A stretch of DNA of 64,000 nt from Skermania sp. ID1734 (GTDB lineage Bacteria > Actinomycetota > Actinomycetes > Mycobacteriales > Mycobacteriaceae): NCBI RefSeq assembly GCF_007489285.1, contig NZ_VLIY01000006.1:186001-250000 (forward strand), in the 5' to 3' direction. The notes below the pieces were generated by a model. The model saw only the letters and a program-made list of their open reading frames with translations, was not told the DNA's origin and did no database searches. The translations under genes were made by a program, and so were the position numbers. This document shows, in pieces, positions 35,661 to 44,886 of the stretch. How positions within the stretch are numbered: the stretch's first letter is position 1; each line of letters begins with the position of its first letter.

Positions 35661-36428
35661 TCATGCGCTCGCGTCGAGTCGTGCAGGGGTGACGGCGAGC
35701 GTGTAAGCGTCCCACTCCGGTCGTACGCGCAGCGCCGATGGCTCCACGAAAGCGACTGTGGCCCATATGTCCGCCCACATCAGCTCTGGACCGGTGACGG
35801 TTACCGAGTAGGCACGTGAAACCGACCTGCCGGACCGCGGATCGATGATGTGGCCACCTCGGGCATAGCTGCCGGAGGTGGCGATCGCGCCCGTCGCGAT
35901 GGATACGACCCGCGCAATTTGCTTCGGGTCGGCCGGGTCTTCGATGCCGATTCGCCACGGCGCGGCCAACTGCGCAGAGTTGACCCCGAGACCGCAAATA
36001 ATATCGCCGGCGGCGTTGACCGAGAACGAGATTCGATCCACCGCACGAAGGTGTGCGGAGGCGCGACCGACGGCCCAGCCCTTGACCAAACCAGTCGGAT
36101 CGAAGCCGCGGCTACCGTCGGGGCCGAGCAGATCCGTGGTGAACAGCCCGCTGGTTGCGGTCTCGGCGACCCGGCACAACGCTTGTACCTCAGTGAACCA
36201 GGGGTCAGCGGCATAGAGAGCGAGATCGCCGCGCCGCCAGCGCATCACGTCGCTGTCCGGACGCCAAGTGCTGAAGATTCGATCCGCCCGACGCAGATCC
36301 GCGAACACCGACGCTACGGCCTCGGCAATATCGCCCCGGCCCGGATTGTCAGCCCGGACGTGCACGGAAACGGGCATGCCCATGATGTGTTCGACCCAAC
36401 TGCGGGCTGCCACACGCTCGTTCATCAA
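35661..36428 (-). CDS. apbE: FAD:protein FMN transferase (ApbE family)
   Basis: A 255-residue ApbE family protein that transfers FMN from FAD to a Thr/Ser of a partner protein. Visible family blocks: MGMPVSVHVRADNP, the ADP-binding FDPTGLVKGWAVGRA (near 118-132) and the metal-binding site region HIIDPRSGRSVSRAYSVTV. It is shorter than the Gram-negative enzymes and has no signal peptide. Its start overlaps the FMN-binding protein stop (ATGA), and that protein has a Ser-Gly-Ala-Ser acceptor, so the two should be a donor-target pair. Confidence 0.9.
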   Translation of the reverse strand: MMNERVAARSWVEHIMGMPVSVHVRADNPGRGDIAEAVASVFADLRRADRIFSTWRPDSDVMRWRRGDLALYAADPWFTEVQALCRVAETATSGLFTTDLLGPDGSRGFDPTGLVKGWAVGRASAHLRAVDRISFSVNAAGDIICGLGVNSAQLAAPWRIGIEDPADPKQIARVVSIATGAIATSGSYARGGHIIDPRSGRSVSRAYSVTVTGPELMWADIWATVAFVEPSALRVRPEWDAYTLAVTPARLDASA

Positions 36429-36874
36429 CGGAGGTTTGCCTGGTCGATAGCGGACTGCAAACTCTCTACGTAGCCCTCGGAGGTGTAGCTGGCGCCGGAG
36501 ACCATGTCGATGTCAGCGCTTTGGGCCTGCACAGTTTCTTGCTCGAGGACGGGCACCGCCGTGGCGACGATCTCCCGCTCGCGGCCGATGTTGTCCGGCA
36601 CCTGGGTCGCGGTGGCGGCGGTGATCTTGCCGCCGGACACGGTGATCTGCACTTGCACCGGGCCGTATCGGGTGTCGACAGCGGTTCCGGTGACGGTACG
36701 ATTGTCGAGGCTTACGTCTTGTGCGGGAGCGGGATTCGACGTTGCTGTGGTGGCGACGGCGCTCGTCGTAGCGGTGGGCGCTGGGGTGGGATGGCTCGAC
36801 GTCGAGGTGCGATAGCTGAACAGCAGAACCAGCGAGCTGAGCGTGGCCAACAGCCCCATGGTGATTCGGCGCAC
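36425..36874 (-). CDS. Exported FMN-binding-domain protein, ApbE target
   Basis: A 149-residue protein: signal peptide or anchor (residues 1-20, MRRITMGLLATLSSLVLLFS), Thr/Pro/Ser-rich spacer (25-55), then an FMN_bind domain (60-149). The covalent flavin site is in DIDMVSGASYTSEGY; the flavin-linked residue is Ser or Thr in the [S/T]GA[S/T]xT motif. Start GTG 36874 follows AAAGGA. It probably accepts electrons from the membrane reductase encoded next upstream and passes them outside the membrane. Confidence 0.87.
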   Translation of the reverse strand: MRRITMGLLATLSSLVLLFSYRTSTSSHPTPAPTATTSAVATTATSNPAPAQDVSLDNRTVTGTAVDTRYGPVQVQITVSGGKITAATATQVPDNIGREREIVATAVPVLEQETVQAQSADIDMVSGASYTSEGYVESLQSAIDQANLR

Positions 36875-36884
36875 GGGCGTCCTT

Positions 36885-38294
36885 TCAGTCGTGGAAGTAC
36901 TCGGCGTGAATGTGGCGGGCGGGGACGCGGGCCCGTAGGGCGGCGGCCCGCACGGCTGCCGCCCACCGATCGGGGCCGCAGATGTACACCTCTCGTTCAG
37001 CCACATCGGGACAAAAGTGCTGGAGCGCAGAATGATCCGCCCATCCGCTGGCCGCCTGCGGGAGCCAGCTCGCGCGGTCTTGGATGCGGCGGCCTTCGAC
37101 CAATCGGTAGTCGGCACCGTAACGAGCCGCGAGGGTTTCCAGCTCATCGCTGAAGATTGCCTCGCGCCGAGAACGGACGCGGTGCAGGATCTGGACGTCT
37201 CCGGGGCGCTGGGGCAACGACTCGAACAGGGCGCGCAGCGGCGCGACCCCGGTTCCGGCGCCGACGAGCAGCACCTTCGGCCGCGTGCGGGTGCCTGAGT
37301 GCAGGCGTCCGTACGGACCTTCGATCAGGACGCGGCTACCGGGCTGCAGGTGACGCAAGGCGGCCGACCCGTTGCCAACCATCGCTGCGGTGAAGCGCAG
37401 CATCGAGCCGTCCGGTGGCGCCGACAGCGAATACGGATGCGCTCGCGTCCAGCCGGGCGCGCCCAGGAAGCGCCAGTGAAAGAACTGTCCACCCCGTGCG
37501 TGCAGGTACCGCACCCCGGGGCCGCCCACCGTCACCGTGAGCACGGTCGGGGTTTCGTGGTGCACGCCGAGCACCCGAATCGGGGCCCGCAGTGATCGCC
37601 ACAGCGGAAGTACCACGCGAAATGCCACAACGGCACCGGCGCACATGCCGTAGAGCGACCACCAGAAAACGCTGGCCGCGGTCGATCGGGTGAATTCCTG
37701 GCCGTCCCACAGTTGATGTGGCAGCGCCAGACCCGCGCCGACGTAGGCGTAGAGGTGAAGTAGATGCCAGGATTCGTACCGCAACCGTCGCCGCGCGACA
37801 CGCACCGACGTCACCACGACCATCAGCAACGCAATCGTGCCCGCCACGGCCAGCAGCCCGCCCGGTTCGTTGACCACGAAATCGACAACCACGGCCCAGA
37901 TTCGGTTGATGCTCGCATCCGCGTACCCGGCGGTGATCAGGGCAATGTGTGTTCCCATCAACGCCATTGAGCCGAAGCCGACCAGGCGGTGGATCCGGCG
38001 CAGATCGCCGGAGCCCCAGGCTTGTTCGATCCACGGCACCCGCGCCATGACAAGCACCTGCATCAGCAACGACGCCGACGCGAGCAGTCCCGCCAGCCGG
38101 CCGAGCGCGGTTACCGCAGCACCGTCGAGCAGGTCGTGGACTCCACCGTCGGCCAGCCACAACGAGGTGACAACCAGCAGCAGCGCCCACACCGCACCGA
38201 GACATACCTCGCGTCGACCCTGCCCGGCGGGACCCGGCTCCGGAGAAGCGTCAAGTACAGGCGCCTCCGCTGTTCTGCTCATAACGGACACCAT
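36885..38294 (-). CDS. Membrane ferric-reductase-like flavoprotein
   Basis: A 469-residue protein: six membrane helices in a ferric-reductase-like domain (about 35-230; His pairs in GDLRRIHRLVGFGSMAL, THIALI, SWHLLHLYAYVG and LALPHQLW that can ligand two hemes), then a ferredoxin-reductase module (240-469) with FAD motif AHPYSLSAPP, and NAD(P) motif LLVGAGTGVAPLRALFE, ending HIHAEYFHD. It would move electrons from cytosolic NAD(P)H across the membrane to the FMN-binding protein. Start ATG 38294 is used; ATG 38282 is possible. Confidence 0.87.
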   Translation of the reverse strand: MVSVMSRTAEAPVLDASPEPGPAGQGRREVCLGAVWALLLVVTSLWLADGGVHDLLDGAAVTALGRLAGLLASASLLMQVLVMARVPWIEQAWGSGDLRRIHRLVGFGSMALMGTHIALITAGYADASINRIWAVVVDFVVNEPGGLLAVAGTIALLMVVVTSVRVARRRLRYESWHLLHLYAYVGAGLALPHQLWDGQEFTRSTAASVFWWSLYGMCAGAVVAFRVVLPLWRSLRAPIRVLGVHHETPTVLTVTVGGPGVRYLHARGGQFFHWRFLGAPGWTRAHPYSLSAPPDGSMLRFTAAMVGNGSAALRHLQPGSRVLIEGPYGRLHSGTRTRPKVLLVGAGTGVAPLRALFESLPQRPGDVQILHRVRSRREAIFSDELETLAARYGADYRLVEGRRIQDRASWLPQAASGWADHSALQHFCPDVAEREVYICGPDRWAAAVRAAALRARVPARHIHAEYFHD

Positions 38295-38475
38295 GCCGGT
38301 CAGTCCCGGTACGGCCCTGCAAGATCACTGTGAGGTCGCTGCGAGTGCTCGTGTCGTCGGTGTTGCCTGACGTTCATCAAGAGTTCGGCGGCAGTTGCCA
38401 TCGAATTGACGGGAATGTGGCGATGAGACGACACCGTGTTCTGCGAACCGCGTACCGCGAGCGGAGGCAGGACTC

Positions 38476-38748
38476 ATGACATATCTCGTCACAACGACAA
38501 CGGAAGAAGCCGTCGTAGCGCTTGTTCGCGCGCGGGCGCCTGAGGCGAGGCACCGGCCGTTGGGCGTGCGGTCGCTAGCGGGACACGTCGACTATCGCCA
38601 GGTCAATCCTGTTGACATGCAGGGGCGACCAGTTCGCGGCTGTGGTGCCTACCTGGTCAATACCCGGACTCAGACGGTGGTGCGCACCGACTTGGATTGC
38701 GCCGCTTTCGACTTCGCCGAAGCCAAGCGCCGCGGCGTGCTCTGCTGA
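38476..38748 (+). CDS. Hypothetical protein, 90 residues
   Basis: A small soluble protein (MTYLVTTTTEEAVVALVRA ...) with several Cys (GCGAYL, DLDCAAF, GVLC at the end). No recognisable domain. A good GGAGG lies upstream of the ATG. It is divergent from the reductase operon, so it may share the regulatory region 38295-38475. Confidence 0.5.
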   Translation: MTYLVTTTTEEAVVALVRARAPEARHRPLGVRSLAGHVDYRQVNPVDMQGRPVRGCGAYLVNTRTQTVVRTDLDCAAFDFAEAKRRGVLC

Positions 38749-38757
38749 GGCAACCCG

Positions 38758-39003
38758 TTGGACTGGGCTGTTCGACGTTTCGCCGGACTGAGCCCTGGGC
38801 ATTTCAAGTCCATGGCGACACCGAGCGAGCTGGTCCACTTCCATAACGCGATCCAGGCCGCCTTGGCCAACGCTGACCGCGCCGACGATATCGCAGAACT
38901 CGAGCGACTGCGCACCGCCGTCGATGACGCAAGTCGCGGGCGGCAACTGCCGGAGGCGACCCGGGCGCACTTGCTCGAACGGTTTGGCGAGCCGGAAGTG
39001 TAG
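38758..39003 (+). CDS. Hypothetical protein, about 81 residues
   Basis: A short protein rich in charged residues (ELVHFHNAIQAALANADRAD, ELERLRTAVDDASRG), predicted helical. TTG 38758 with AGGC upstream is used; ATG 38812 is an alternative start giving a 63-residue protein. No domain recognised; could be in one transcript with the preceding gene (9 bases apart). Confidence 0.4.
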   Translation: MDWAVRRFAGLSPGHFKSMATPSELVHFHNAIQAALANADRADDIAELERLRTAVDDASRGRQLPEATRAHLLERFGEPEV

Positions 39004-39015
39004 CGACGCCTACGC

Positions 39016-40326
39016 CTACGTCTGGTCCTGCCGCGCCATCCCGGCGGCCGATCCGATCCTGCCCATCAGCCCGAGCCAGTTGAAGACCTCCGGATACAGC
39101 ACCGGCTTACCGCTGGTCAGCAAGCCGACCGCGAGTCCACGATCCGGATCGGCGTAGCCCACTACGTTGGTGAAACCGAGATGGCCGAACGCATGCTCGG
39201 CATGCGGTCCGAACAGGCTGAGATACTTACCGCCCAGCATAAATCCGTAGCTGTAGCGGATCGGCAGACCAAGAGCGAAGTCCACCTCCAGGAAGGACTG
39301 CTCGGAAATAGCGCGGTGCACCGTTCGCGGTTGCAAGATCCGGACCCCGTCGAGTTCGCCTTCGCGGCGCAACATTTCGAAGAACCGGGACAGTTCGAGC
39401 GCGGTGGTGACGACGTTTCCAGCGGGCACCACGCCCGTCAGAAACCGTGGGTCGTTACTGATGTCCACGGCTTCCCGGGGCGTCACGCCGAGCAGTCGGT
39501 TGAGCGCGGTGGATACCGGCGGTGGCGACGGCAACCCCGTCAGATAGTTCGTCGCCACCTTCGAAACGTCACGCGGGGCAACGCCGTAGTTGGTCCACCG
39601 GAAGTCGAGCGGATCGAGGATCTCGGTTTGCAGCACGTCGCGGATGCCGCGCCCGGTCACTCGCTCGGTGAGCTCGGCGATGATCGCGCCGCCAGTCAGC
39701 GCGTGATAGGCCTGCAGCTTGCCCGGCCGCATGATTGGCCGCGAGTTGCAGAGTGCCTCCAGGATCGCTTCCCGGTCGTTGATGAACGCGAGGTCGGTGA
39801 CCTCGCTCGGGTGGTTCGGGATGCCGGCCCGGTGTGAAAGTACCTGGGCGATCGTGATGGTTTTCTTACCGTTGCGGCCGAATTCGGGGATGTAATCGGA
39901 GACTCGGTCGCCGATGTGCAGCAGCCCACGTTCGTCGAGCAGGTGGGCGACCGTCGCCGTGATCGCTTTCGACGCCGAGTACACGCAGAACGGTGTTTCC
40001 GTTGTGGCCAAGGTCTTTTCGGTGCCGGGACCGTCACCCGGACCGTTGCCGTGGGCATAGCCGATCGACCGGTTGAGCACCACCCGTCCGTAGCGGCGCA
40101 CACATAACTGAATCGCCGGATGGGCGCCGCCGCGATAGATATCGCGCACGCCGTTCCAGATATGTTCGATGGAATCCGACGTCATACCCACCGCGGACGG
40201 GGTGACCTCGTTGCCGTAATCCGTCACCGACTCGAGGTCGTCGGGCACTGTGGCACGCCGTAACGGGTCGGGAAGGAGTGGCGGCCGAGGCAGCGGAGGA
40301 ATGCGCACCTTTGGCAGGGTAATCAA
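39016..40326 (-). CDS. Serine beta-lactamase-family hydrolase
   Basis: About 436 residues of a class C beta-lactamase/penicillin-binding-fold hydrolase. The SxxK motif is YSASKAITAT, the second (Tyr-containing) motif is KLQAYHALTGG. Most such proteins in mycobacteria are esterases or lipases (LipD/LipL type), not beta-lactamases. The start is uncertain: TTG 40326 opens a hydrophobic N-terminus (LITLPKVRIPPLPRPP), while the frame is open further upstream over the divergent gene; GTG 40308 is another option. Confidence 0.75.
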   Translation of the reverse strand: MITLPKVRIPPLPRPPLLPDPLRRATVPDDLESVTDYGNEVTPSAVGMTSDSIEHIWNGVRDIYRGGAHPAIQLCVRRYGRVVLNRSIGYAHGNGPGDGPGTEKTLATTETPFCVYSASKAITATVAHLLDERGLLHIGDRVSDYIPEFGRNGKKTITIAQVLSHRAGIPNHPSEVTDLAFINDREAILEALCNSRPIMRPGKLQAYHALTGGAIIAELTERVTGRGIRDVLQTEILDPLDFRWTNYGVAPRDVSKVATNYLTGLPSPPPVSTALNRLLGVTPREAVDISNDPRFLTGVVPAGNVVTTALELSRFFEMLRREGELDGVRILQPRTVHRAISEQSFLEVDFALGLPIRYSYGFMLGGKYLSLFGPHAEHAFGHLGFTNVVGYADPDRGLAVGLLTSGKPVLYPEVFNWLGLMGRIGSAAGMARQDQT

Positions 40327-40371
40327 CCAAACGACGCGCGAAAGCCACTTCCGTGCGGCAAAGTACGTGAT

Positions 40372-40803
40372 ATGAGCGATCAGCAGCGTCAGTCGAGTCC
40401 AAGTGACATTCTCGCGGCGGCACAGGCTGCCCTCGACGCGGCGCAACAGGTTGCGCGGAGCTCGTTCGACACGGCCATCCGGCTCCCGCCCGCGTCCGCG
40501 CAACTGGCCGCGACGATGCCCGACCTCATCGAGAACCTGGCGAAGTCTGTCGATCGATTGAACCGCACCCTCGACCGCGTCGATCGGATGCTGACGTTGG
40601 CCGAACCGATGCTGGGAATGATCGATCGGCTGATCCCGCGGCTCGAAGACGTCGCCGCCGCAGGCGACGAACTGCGCAGAGTTCTCAATATCATTCCGGG
40701 CGTCGGCGTTCTCACCCGGCTGGCTGGGCTCTCCGAAGAGGACGCAGACAAAATCGCCAAGCAGCCCGAGAAGAACGTCGGTAAAGGGCGACCGAGGCGA
40801 TAA
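40372..40803 (+). CDS. Conserved hypothetical coiled-coil protein
   Basis: A 143-residue protein, mostly helical: AAAQAALDAAQQVARSSFD, then LIENLAKSVDRLNRTLDRVD and LAEPMLGMIDRLIPRLEDV, suggesting a coiled coil that may associate with membrane, and a basic Lys/Arg-rich end. Function unknown. It is divergent from the beta-lactamase-like gene, with a shared promoter region of about 45 bases. Confidence 0.6.
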   Translation: MSDQQRQSSPSDILAAAQAALDAAQQVARSSFDTAIRLPPASAQLAATMPDLIENLAKSVDRLNRTLDRVDRMLTLAEPMLGMIDRLIPRLEDVAAAGDELRRVLNIIPGVGVLTRLAGLSEEDADKIAKQPEKNVGKGRPRR

Positions 40804-41559
40804 TCAGCGCGGCGCTGGCCGCTTGTCGATCGTCGCCGACACCGTGACCAGGAACCGCGCGCCGTGGCCGCGGTTGCCGTTGACCTGGTTCTCGGGCAGC
40901 GCCGTGATCGCGTGGCAGAGGTTGGTGACGACGCCGAGCCCTTGGTGTACGCCGGCATCGAGTTCGGCGTCATGGCTGAGCTCGGCCAGCACGCTGGTGA
41001 CCTCGTCGATCGAATTGGCCACCCGCGCAGCGGTGAATGTCCGTGGCCCACTCGGCGGTTGCCGAACCGACACCGGCTTCGGTCGGGGGACCAGCGGCGC
41101 CTGTGCCTGCTGCTCGCCCAGCAGTGCCCGTGCCATCTGCTGGGCCTGCGCATAGATGCTGTTGAGCGCCTCGGCAGTGGCCTCGATGATGTCGCGGGCG
41201 CGGATCTGTGCGCCCGTGGCGCCGGGCGGACGCTCGACGACCGGCCATGCAATTCCCGGGCCGCCGAGCTGCGGCCACGACGGGCGCAGCTGCAACCACG
41301 GACTCAGCTCGGTTCGGGTCTCTGTTTGCGCCCGGCGGCGACCCGTCGATTCGGCCCGGGCGGAGCCATCGGACCACACGCCGAAGGTCAGCTCGGGCCA
41401 CGCCTGCTTGTCCCACGTCAGAGCGCCAACCTGGGCTGCAATGAACACTGCCCGGCACGCCTGGGCGGGCGCAGTGATGTCACCTAGGAAGTTCATCGGG
41501 TCCGCGTCGTGGAGGGCAGACAACTTCGACCGGTCGATCGAGATGAACTCCGTAGCCAT
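40804..41559 (-). CDS. Conserved hypothetical protein
   Basis: A 251-residue soluble protein with no recognised domain. Residues 1-60 contain EFISIDRSKLSALHDADPM and QACRAVFIAAQVGALTW, followed by a Pro-rich middle (about 155-170) and a C-terminal ARFLVTVSATIDKRPAPR. It converges with the coiled-coil gene with adjacent stops. No signal peptide or membrane helix. Confidence 0.55.
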   Translation of the reverse strand: MATEFISIDRSKLSALHDADPMNFLGDITAPAQACRAVFIAAQVGALTWDKQAWPELTFGVWSDGSARAESTGRRRAQTETRTELSPWLQLRPSWPQLGGPGIAWPVVERPPGATGAQIRARDIIEATAEALNSIYAQAQQMARALLGEQQAQAPLVPRPKPVSVRQPPSGPRTFTAARVANSIDEVTSVLAELSHDAELDAGVHQGLGVVTNLCHAITALPENQVNGNRGHGARFLVTVSATIDKRPAPR

Positions 41560-41673
41560 GCTGCTCCCTTCGCGTCACGGCTGGATCAAACGAATGTGGC
41601 CCACCCCACTGGGCGACCCGCAAGTCACCATAACCGATGGCTGTGACAGTCTCCGCGGGGCATCGAGCGACAG

Positions 41674-43731
41674 TCACGGGCCCGGCGTGTCGAATGCACG
41701 GAGTGTCGCCGCCGCCTTGAGGACCAGTTCTTCGTACTCGGCGGCCGGGTCCGAATCCAGCACGATGGCGCCGCCTGCCCCGACGTGCCAGCGTCTGCCC
41801 GTCTGTACTGCCGTCCGGATCACCACGTTGAGGTCCGCGGTGCCGGCCAGGCCGAAGAACCCGATGGCGCCGGAGTAGATCCCGCGCGCTTCGGTTTCGA
41901 GGGAATCGATGATTTCGAGCGTGCGCAGCTTCGGGGCGCCGGTCATCGAGCCACCGGGGAAGCAGGCCCGCACACAATCGATCGCGTCGACGTCGGTGCG
42001 CAGCTGGCCGCGCACTGTGGAGACCAGTTGGTGCACAGTGCTGTATGTCTCGGTCACCATCAGCGCGGGGACGGTGACGCTGCCAACCTCGCAGACGCGG
42101 CCGAGGTCGTTGCGTAACAGGTCGACGATCATCAGATTTTCCGCGCGAGTCTTCGGGCTGGCGGTCAACTCGTCGCGCAATCGGGCGTCCTCGGCCGGGT
42201 CCGGACTGCGCGGCGCGGTGCCCTTGATCGGCTTGCTTTCCACCGTGCCGTTGCGGTCGATTTTGAGGAAGCGCTCCGGCGAGGTCGAGGCGATCGCGAC
42301 GTCGGCAAGCTTCAGATAAGCCGCGTACGGTGCCGGATTGCACCGGCGCAGAACACGATAGAGGTCGAGGCTGTCGACGTCGCTGTCCACATAAGCTCGG
42401 TTGGTCAGGCAGATTTCATATGACTCGCCGGCACGCAGTTGCCCTTTGCAGGCTGCGATGTCGGCGAGGTAATCGACGCGCGATCGGTCGAGCAACGCGG
42501 CGACCGTGTCGTGGTGCGCGGTGCGCTGCAGCGGGGGTGGGTTTTTCCAGGATGCGACCTGCTCGAGCTCTCGCTGAGTATCGGAAAGCCATTGTTCGGC
42601 AGCATCTTTGCTGATAGCGGAGCCGTCGTCCAGGGCGAGCATGTAGGTCTTGGAATCGCGGTGGTCGACGGCGACCATTCGGTCGGCGAAGATCCACACC
42701 GCATCGTGGGTGTGGGCTGTATGCCGATTAGACGAGCCGGTGTCTGCCTTGAGTTCGTAGCCGAAGTAGCCGACGTAACCACAATTGAAATCGAAGGGTA
42801 GGTCGCCGGCGGCGAGCGTGCGGCGGCGCAACTCGGTGGACAGATAATCGAAAATGTTGCCGGGCACGATCTTTTGATCGGCACCGCGGCGCACCTCGAC
42901 GACGCGGGAGCCGACGCGGTAGCGCACCACCTCGGCGAGCGGGCCGCTGTCATCACCGAGAAACGAGAAGCGGTCGAGGCCAGGCTCCACATGCTCGCTG
43001 TCGAGCCAAAACGACTGCGGTGAACCGGCATAGAGGCGGTCGAATGCGGCCTCCGTATCTACCGCGCGGTCGATAATCGTGGCATTGAGCCGTAGTGATG
43101 TTGTGTTGCAGGTCTTTCGGTGCCTGGTTGCGGAAATAGTGGATGTCCGCGCACTTCCGGCTATGTCAAAAAAATTGCGCAGCAACTCTGTGCCGAACTC
43201 GCCGGCGACCGATTCCGGATGAAACTGCATTCCCCACTGCGGCTTTCGCCGATGACGTAGCGCCATAACGACGCCGTCGGCCGACCATGCGGTCGCTTCG
43301 AGTGTGGGGGGCAACGGCTCGCCGACGGCCAGCGAGTGATAACGAACGACGGTAAAGCCTTGGGGCAGGCCGGCGAAGAGCTCTCGACCGTCATGACGCA
43401 GCGCGTCGAGATAGCCGTGGCGCGGTTGCGGTGCGGAATCAACCAGACCTCCTTCGGCTGCCACGATGCCCTGGTGACCCAGGCACACCCCGAGCAGGGG
43501 AATGCGGCACTGCGCGATGACCTGCGCCGAAATGCCGAAGTCACGAGGACGACCGGGGTGGCCGGGGCCGGGCGAAATGACGACGTTGTCGTAGGCGTCC
43601 AGGCCGAGGTCGGCGATATCGGCGACTGCGTCGTTGGCCAACACCGTTGGCTCCCGGCCCTGCACCTCGCTGATGAGCTGAAAGAGGTTGTAGGTGAAGG
43701 AGTCGTAGTTGTCGATCAACAGTGTCCGCAT
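41674..43731 (-). CDS. pabAB: Aminodeoxychorismate synthase, PabA-PabB fusion
   Basis: A 685-residue fused enzyme that makes 4-amino-4-deoxychorismate for folate. The N-terminal glutamine amidotransferase has MRTLLIDNYDSFTYNL, the nucleophile Cys in LLGVCLGHQGI and FHPES (His, Glu). The C-terminal PabB half has the chorismate-binding Lys in PIKGTAPRS (the Lys that marks ADC synthase), then GGSMTGAPKLRTLEIIDSLE. Fusions of this type occur in actinobacteria. Start ATG 43731 is the first residue of the amidotransferase core. A 23-bp-arm palindrome lies 25 bp upstream. Confidence 0.93.
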   Translation of the reverse strand: MRTLLIDNYDSFTYNLFQLISEVQGREPTVLANDAVADIADLGLDAYDNVVISPGPGHPGRPRDFGISAQVIAQCRIPLLGVCLGHQGIVAAEGGLVDSAPQPRHGYLDALRHDGRELFAGLPQGFTVVRYHSLAVGEPLPPTLEATAWSADGVVMALRHRRKPQWGMQFHPESVAGEFGTELLRNFFDIAGSARTSTISATRHRKTCNTTSLRLNATIIDRAVDTEAAFDRLYAGSPQSFWLDSEHVEPGLDRFSFLGDDSGPLAEVVRYRVGSRVVEVRRGADQKIVPGNIFDYLSTELRRRTLAAGDLPFDFNCGYVGYFGYELKADTGSSNRHTAHTHDAVWIFADRMVAVDHRDSKTYMLALDDGSAISKDAAEQWLSDTQRELEQVASWKNPPPLQRTAHHDTVAALLDRSRVDYLADIAACKGQLRAGESYEICLTNRAYVDSDVDSLDLYRVLRRCNPAPYAAYLKLADVAIASTSPERFLKIDRNGTVESKPIKGTAPRSPDPAEDARLRDELTASPKTRAENLMIVDLLRNDLGRVCEVGSVTVPALMVTETYSTVHQLVSTVRGQLRTDVDAIDCVRACFPGGSMTGAPKLRTLEIIDSLETEARGIYSGAIGFFGLAGTADLNVVIRTAVQTGRRWHVGAGGAIVLDSDPAAEYEELVLKAAATLRAFDTPGP

Positions 43732-43755
43732 TACCTGCGATTCTGCCCTAGCACC

Positions 43756-43803
43756 CCCTGTGCGTGTTTCTTCACCGCGGGCGGTGAAGAAACACGCACA
43801 GGG
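43756..43803. repeat. Perfect 23-bp-arm palindrome between pabAB and a divergent gene
   Basis: Arms 43756-43778 and 43781-43803 are exact reverse complements with a 2-base loop; the inner sequence is GTGCGTGTTTCTTCACCGC. It occupies nearly the whole 87-base gap between the divergent starts at 43731 and 43819, so it must overlap promoters or leaders. It shares the GTGCGTG-N3-CTTCAC core with the palindrome at 8742. Confidence 0.9.
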
Positions 43804-43818
43804 CACCGGTGGTGCAGA

Positions 43819-44886
43819 ATGGCGGCCGTGCCCAGCGTCGTCCAGCCAGCAAACGTTGACCCCGCGGTCGTGGATTTTGCCGTCGTCGGTGAATGGATGG
43901 TCTCCCACGGTCTTCCCGATGGGCCGTTCGAAGGCGTCGAGCCCATCGGTGGCGGTACGCAGAACGTCCTGCTGCGCTTCAGTCGAGGCGGCCGAGATTA
44001 CGTCCTGCGACGGCCGCCGCAGCACCTGCGGCCCAAAAGCAATGAGGTGCTGCGCCGGGAAGCTCGCCTACTGGCCGCGCTCGATGGCACCGCGGTGCCG
44101 GCGCCGCGACTAATTGCCGCGTGTACTGACGAGAAGGTGCTCGGGGGAGCGGTGTTCTACCTGATGGAGCCGATCACCGGATTCAACGCGTCGACGATGC
44201 TGCCGGAGTTGCACGCCCGGGACGCCGATATCCGACGCAAGATGGGCCTCGCCGCCGCAGGAGGCATCGCCGCGCTCGGTTCGGTCGATTACCAGCAGGT
44301 GGGTCTCGACGGCTATGGCAAGCCGGACGGTTTCCTCGAACGGCAGGTGCCGCGCTGGATGTCCGAACTCGAGTCCTATGCCCGCAACGACGGCTACCCC
44401 GGTCCGCAAATCCCCGGGTTGCAGCGGGTGGCCGACTGGCTCGAACGCAACCGGCCGCAGCAGTGGCGCCCGGGCATCATGCACGGCGATTATCACTTGG
44501 CCAACATGATGTTTCGTTACGACGGCCCGGAGCTTGCTGCGATCGTCGACTGGGAAATGTCGACGATCGGCGACCCGTTGCTCGACCTCGGGTGGTTGCT
44601 GGCAACCTGGCCGGACGGCACCGCGCTCGACGCACTGGTCGGACCGCTGGCGGGGGCCGGCGGGCTCGCCACGCGCGAGGAGCTGATCGCCGAATACTCC
44701 CGCGGCAGCGACCGCGATCTGAGCGCCATCGACTACTACTACGTTTTGGCTTGCTTCAAGCTCGGCATCGTGCTGGAGGGAACCCACGCACGGGCGTTCG
44801 CGGGGAAGGCGTCGCCGCAGATCGGGGACCTCTTGCACGCGATGACACTGCGACTGTTCGAGAAGGCGTCCGCGGTGGTGGGCTGA
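43819..44886 (+). CDS. Aminoglycoside-phosphotransferase-fold kinase (FadE36-like)
   Basis: A 355-residue APH-family phosphotransferase. Motifs: GGGTQNVLLRF (nucleotide loop), Lys region in YVLRRPP, catalytic HGDYHLANMMF (near 215-225) and Mg-binding DWEMSTIGDPLLDLGW. The family includes proteins labelled acyl-CoA dehydrogenase-related (FadE36) in mycobacteria, with a likely hydrophobic alcohol or acyl substrate. It runs into a DinB-like gene by a one-base overlap. ATG 43819 is chosen as first Met after the palindrome. Confidence 0.83.
   Translation: MAAVPSVVQPANVDPAVVDFAVVGEWMVSHGLPDGPFEGVEPIGGGTQNVLLRFSRGGRDYVLRRPPQHLRPKSNEVLRREARLLAALDGTAVPAPRLIAACTDEKVLGGAVFYLMEPITGFNASTMLPELHARDADIRRKMGLAAAGGIAALGSVDYQQVGLDGYGKPDGFLERQVPRWMSELESYARNDGYPGPQIPGLQRVADWLERNRPQQWRPGIMHGDYHLANMMFRYDGPELAAIVDWEMSTIGDPLLDLGWLLATWPDGTALDALVGPLAGAGGLATREELIAEYSRGSDRDLSAIDYYYVLACFKLGIVLEGTHARAFAGKASPQIGDLLHAMTLRLFEKASAVVG

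Noticed and set aside
34891-35706. Alternative frame over the DUF1275 gene
   Set aside because: The DUF1275 frame (34913-35635) has clear membrane helices and family motifs; the overlapping frame is Arg-rich noise.
38295-38475. Search for SigF or other recognisable promoter boxes upstream of the reductase operon and the 38476 gene
   Set aside because: No convincing box or palindrome found in these 181 bases.
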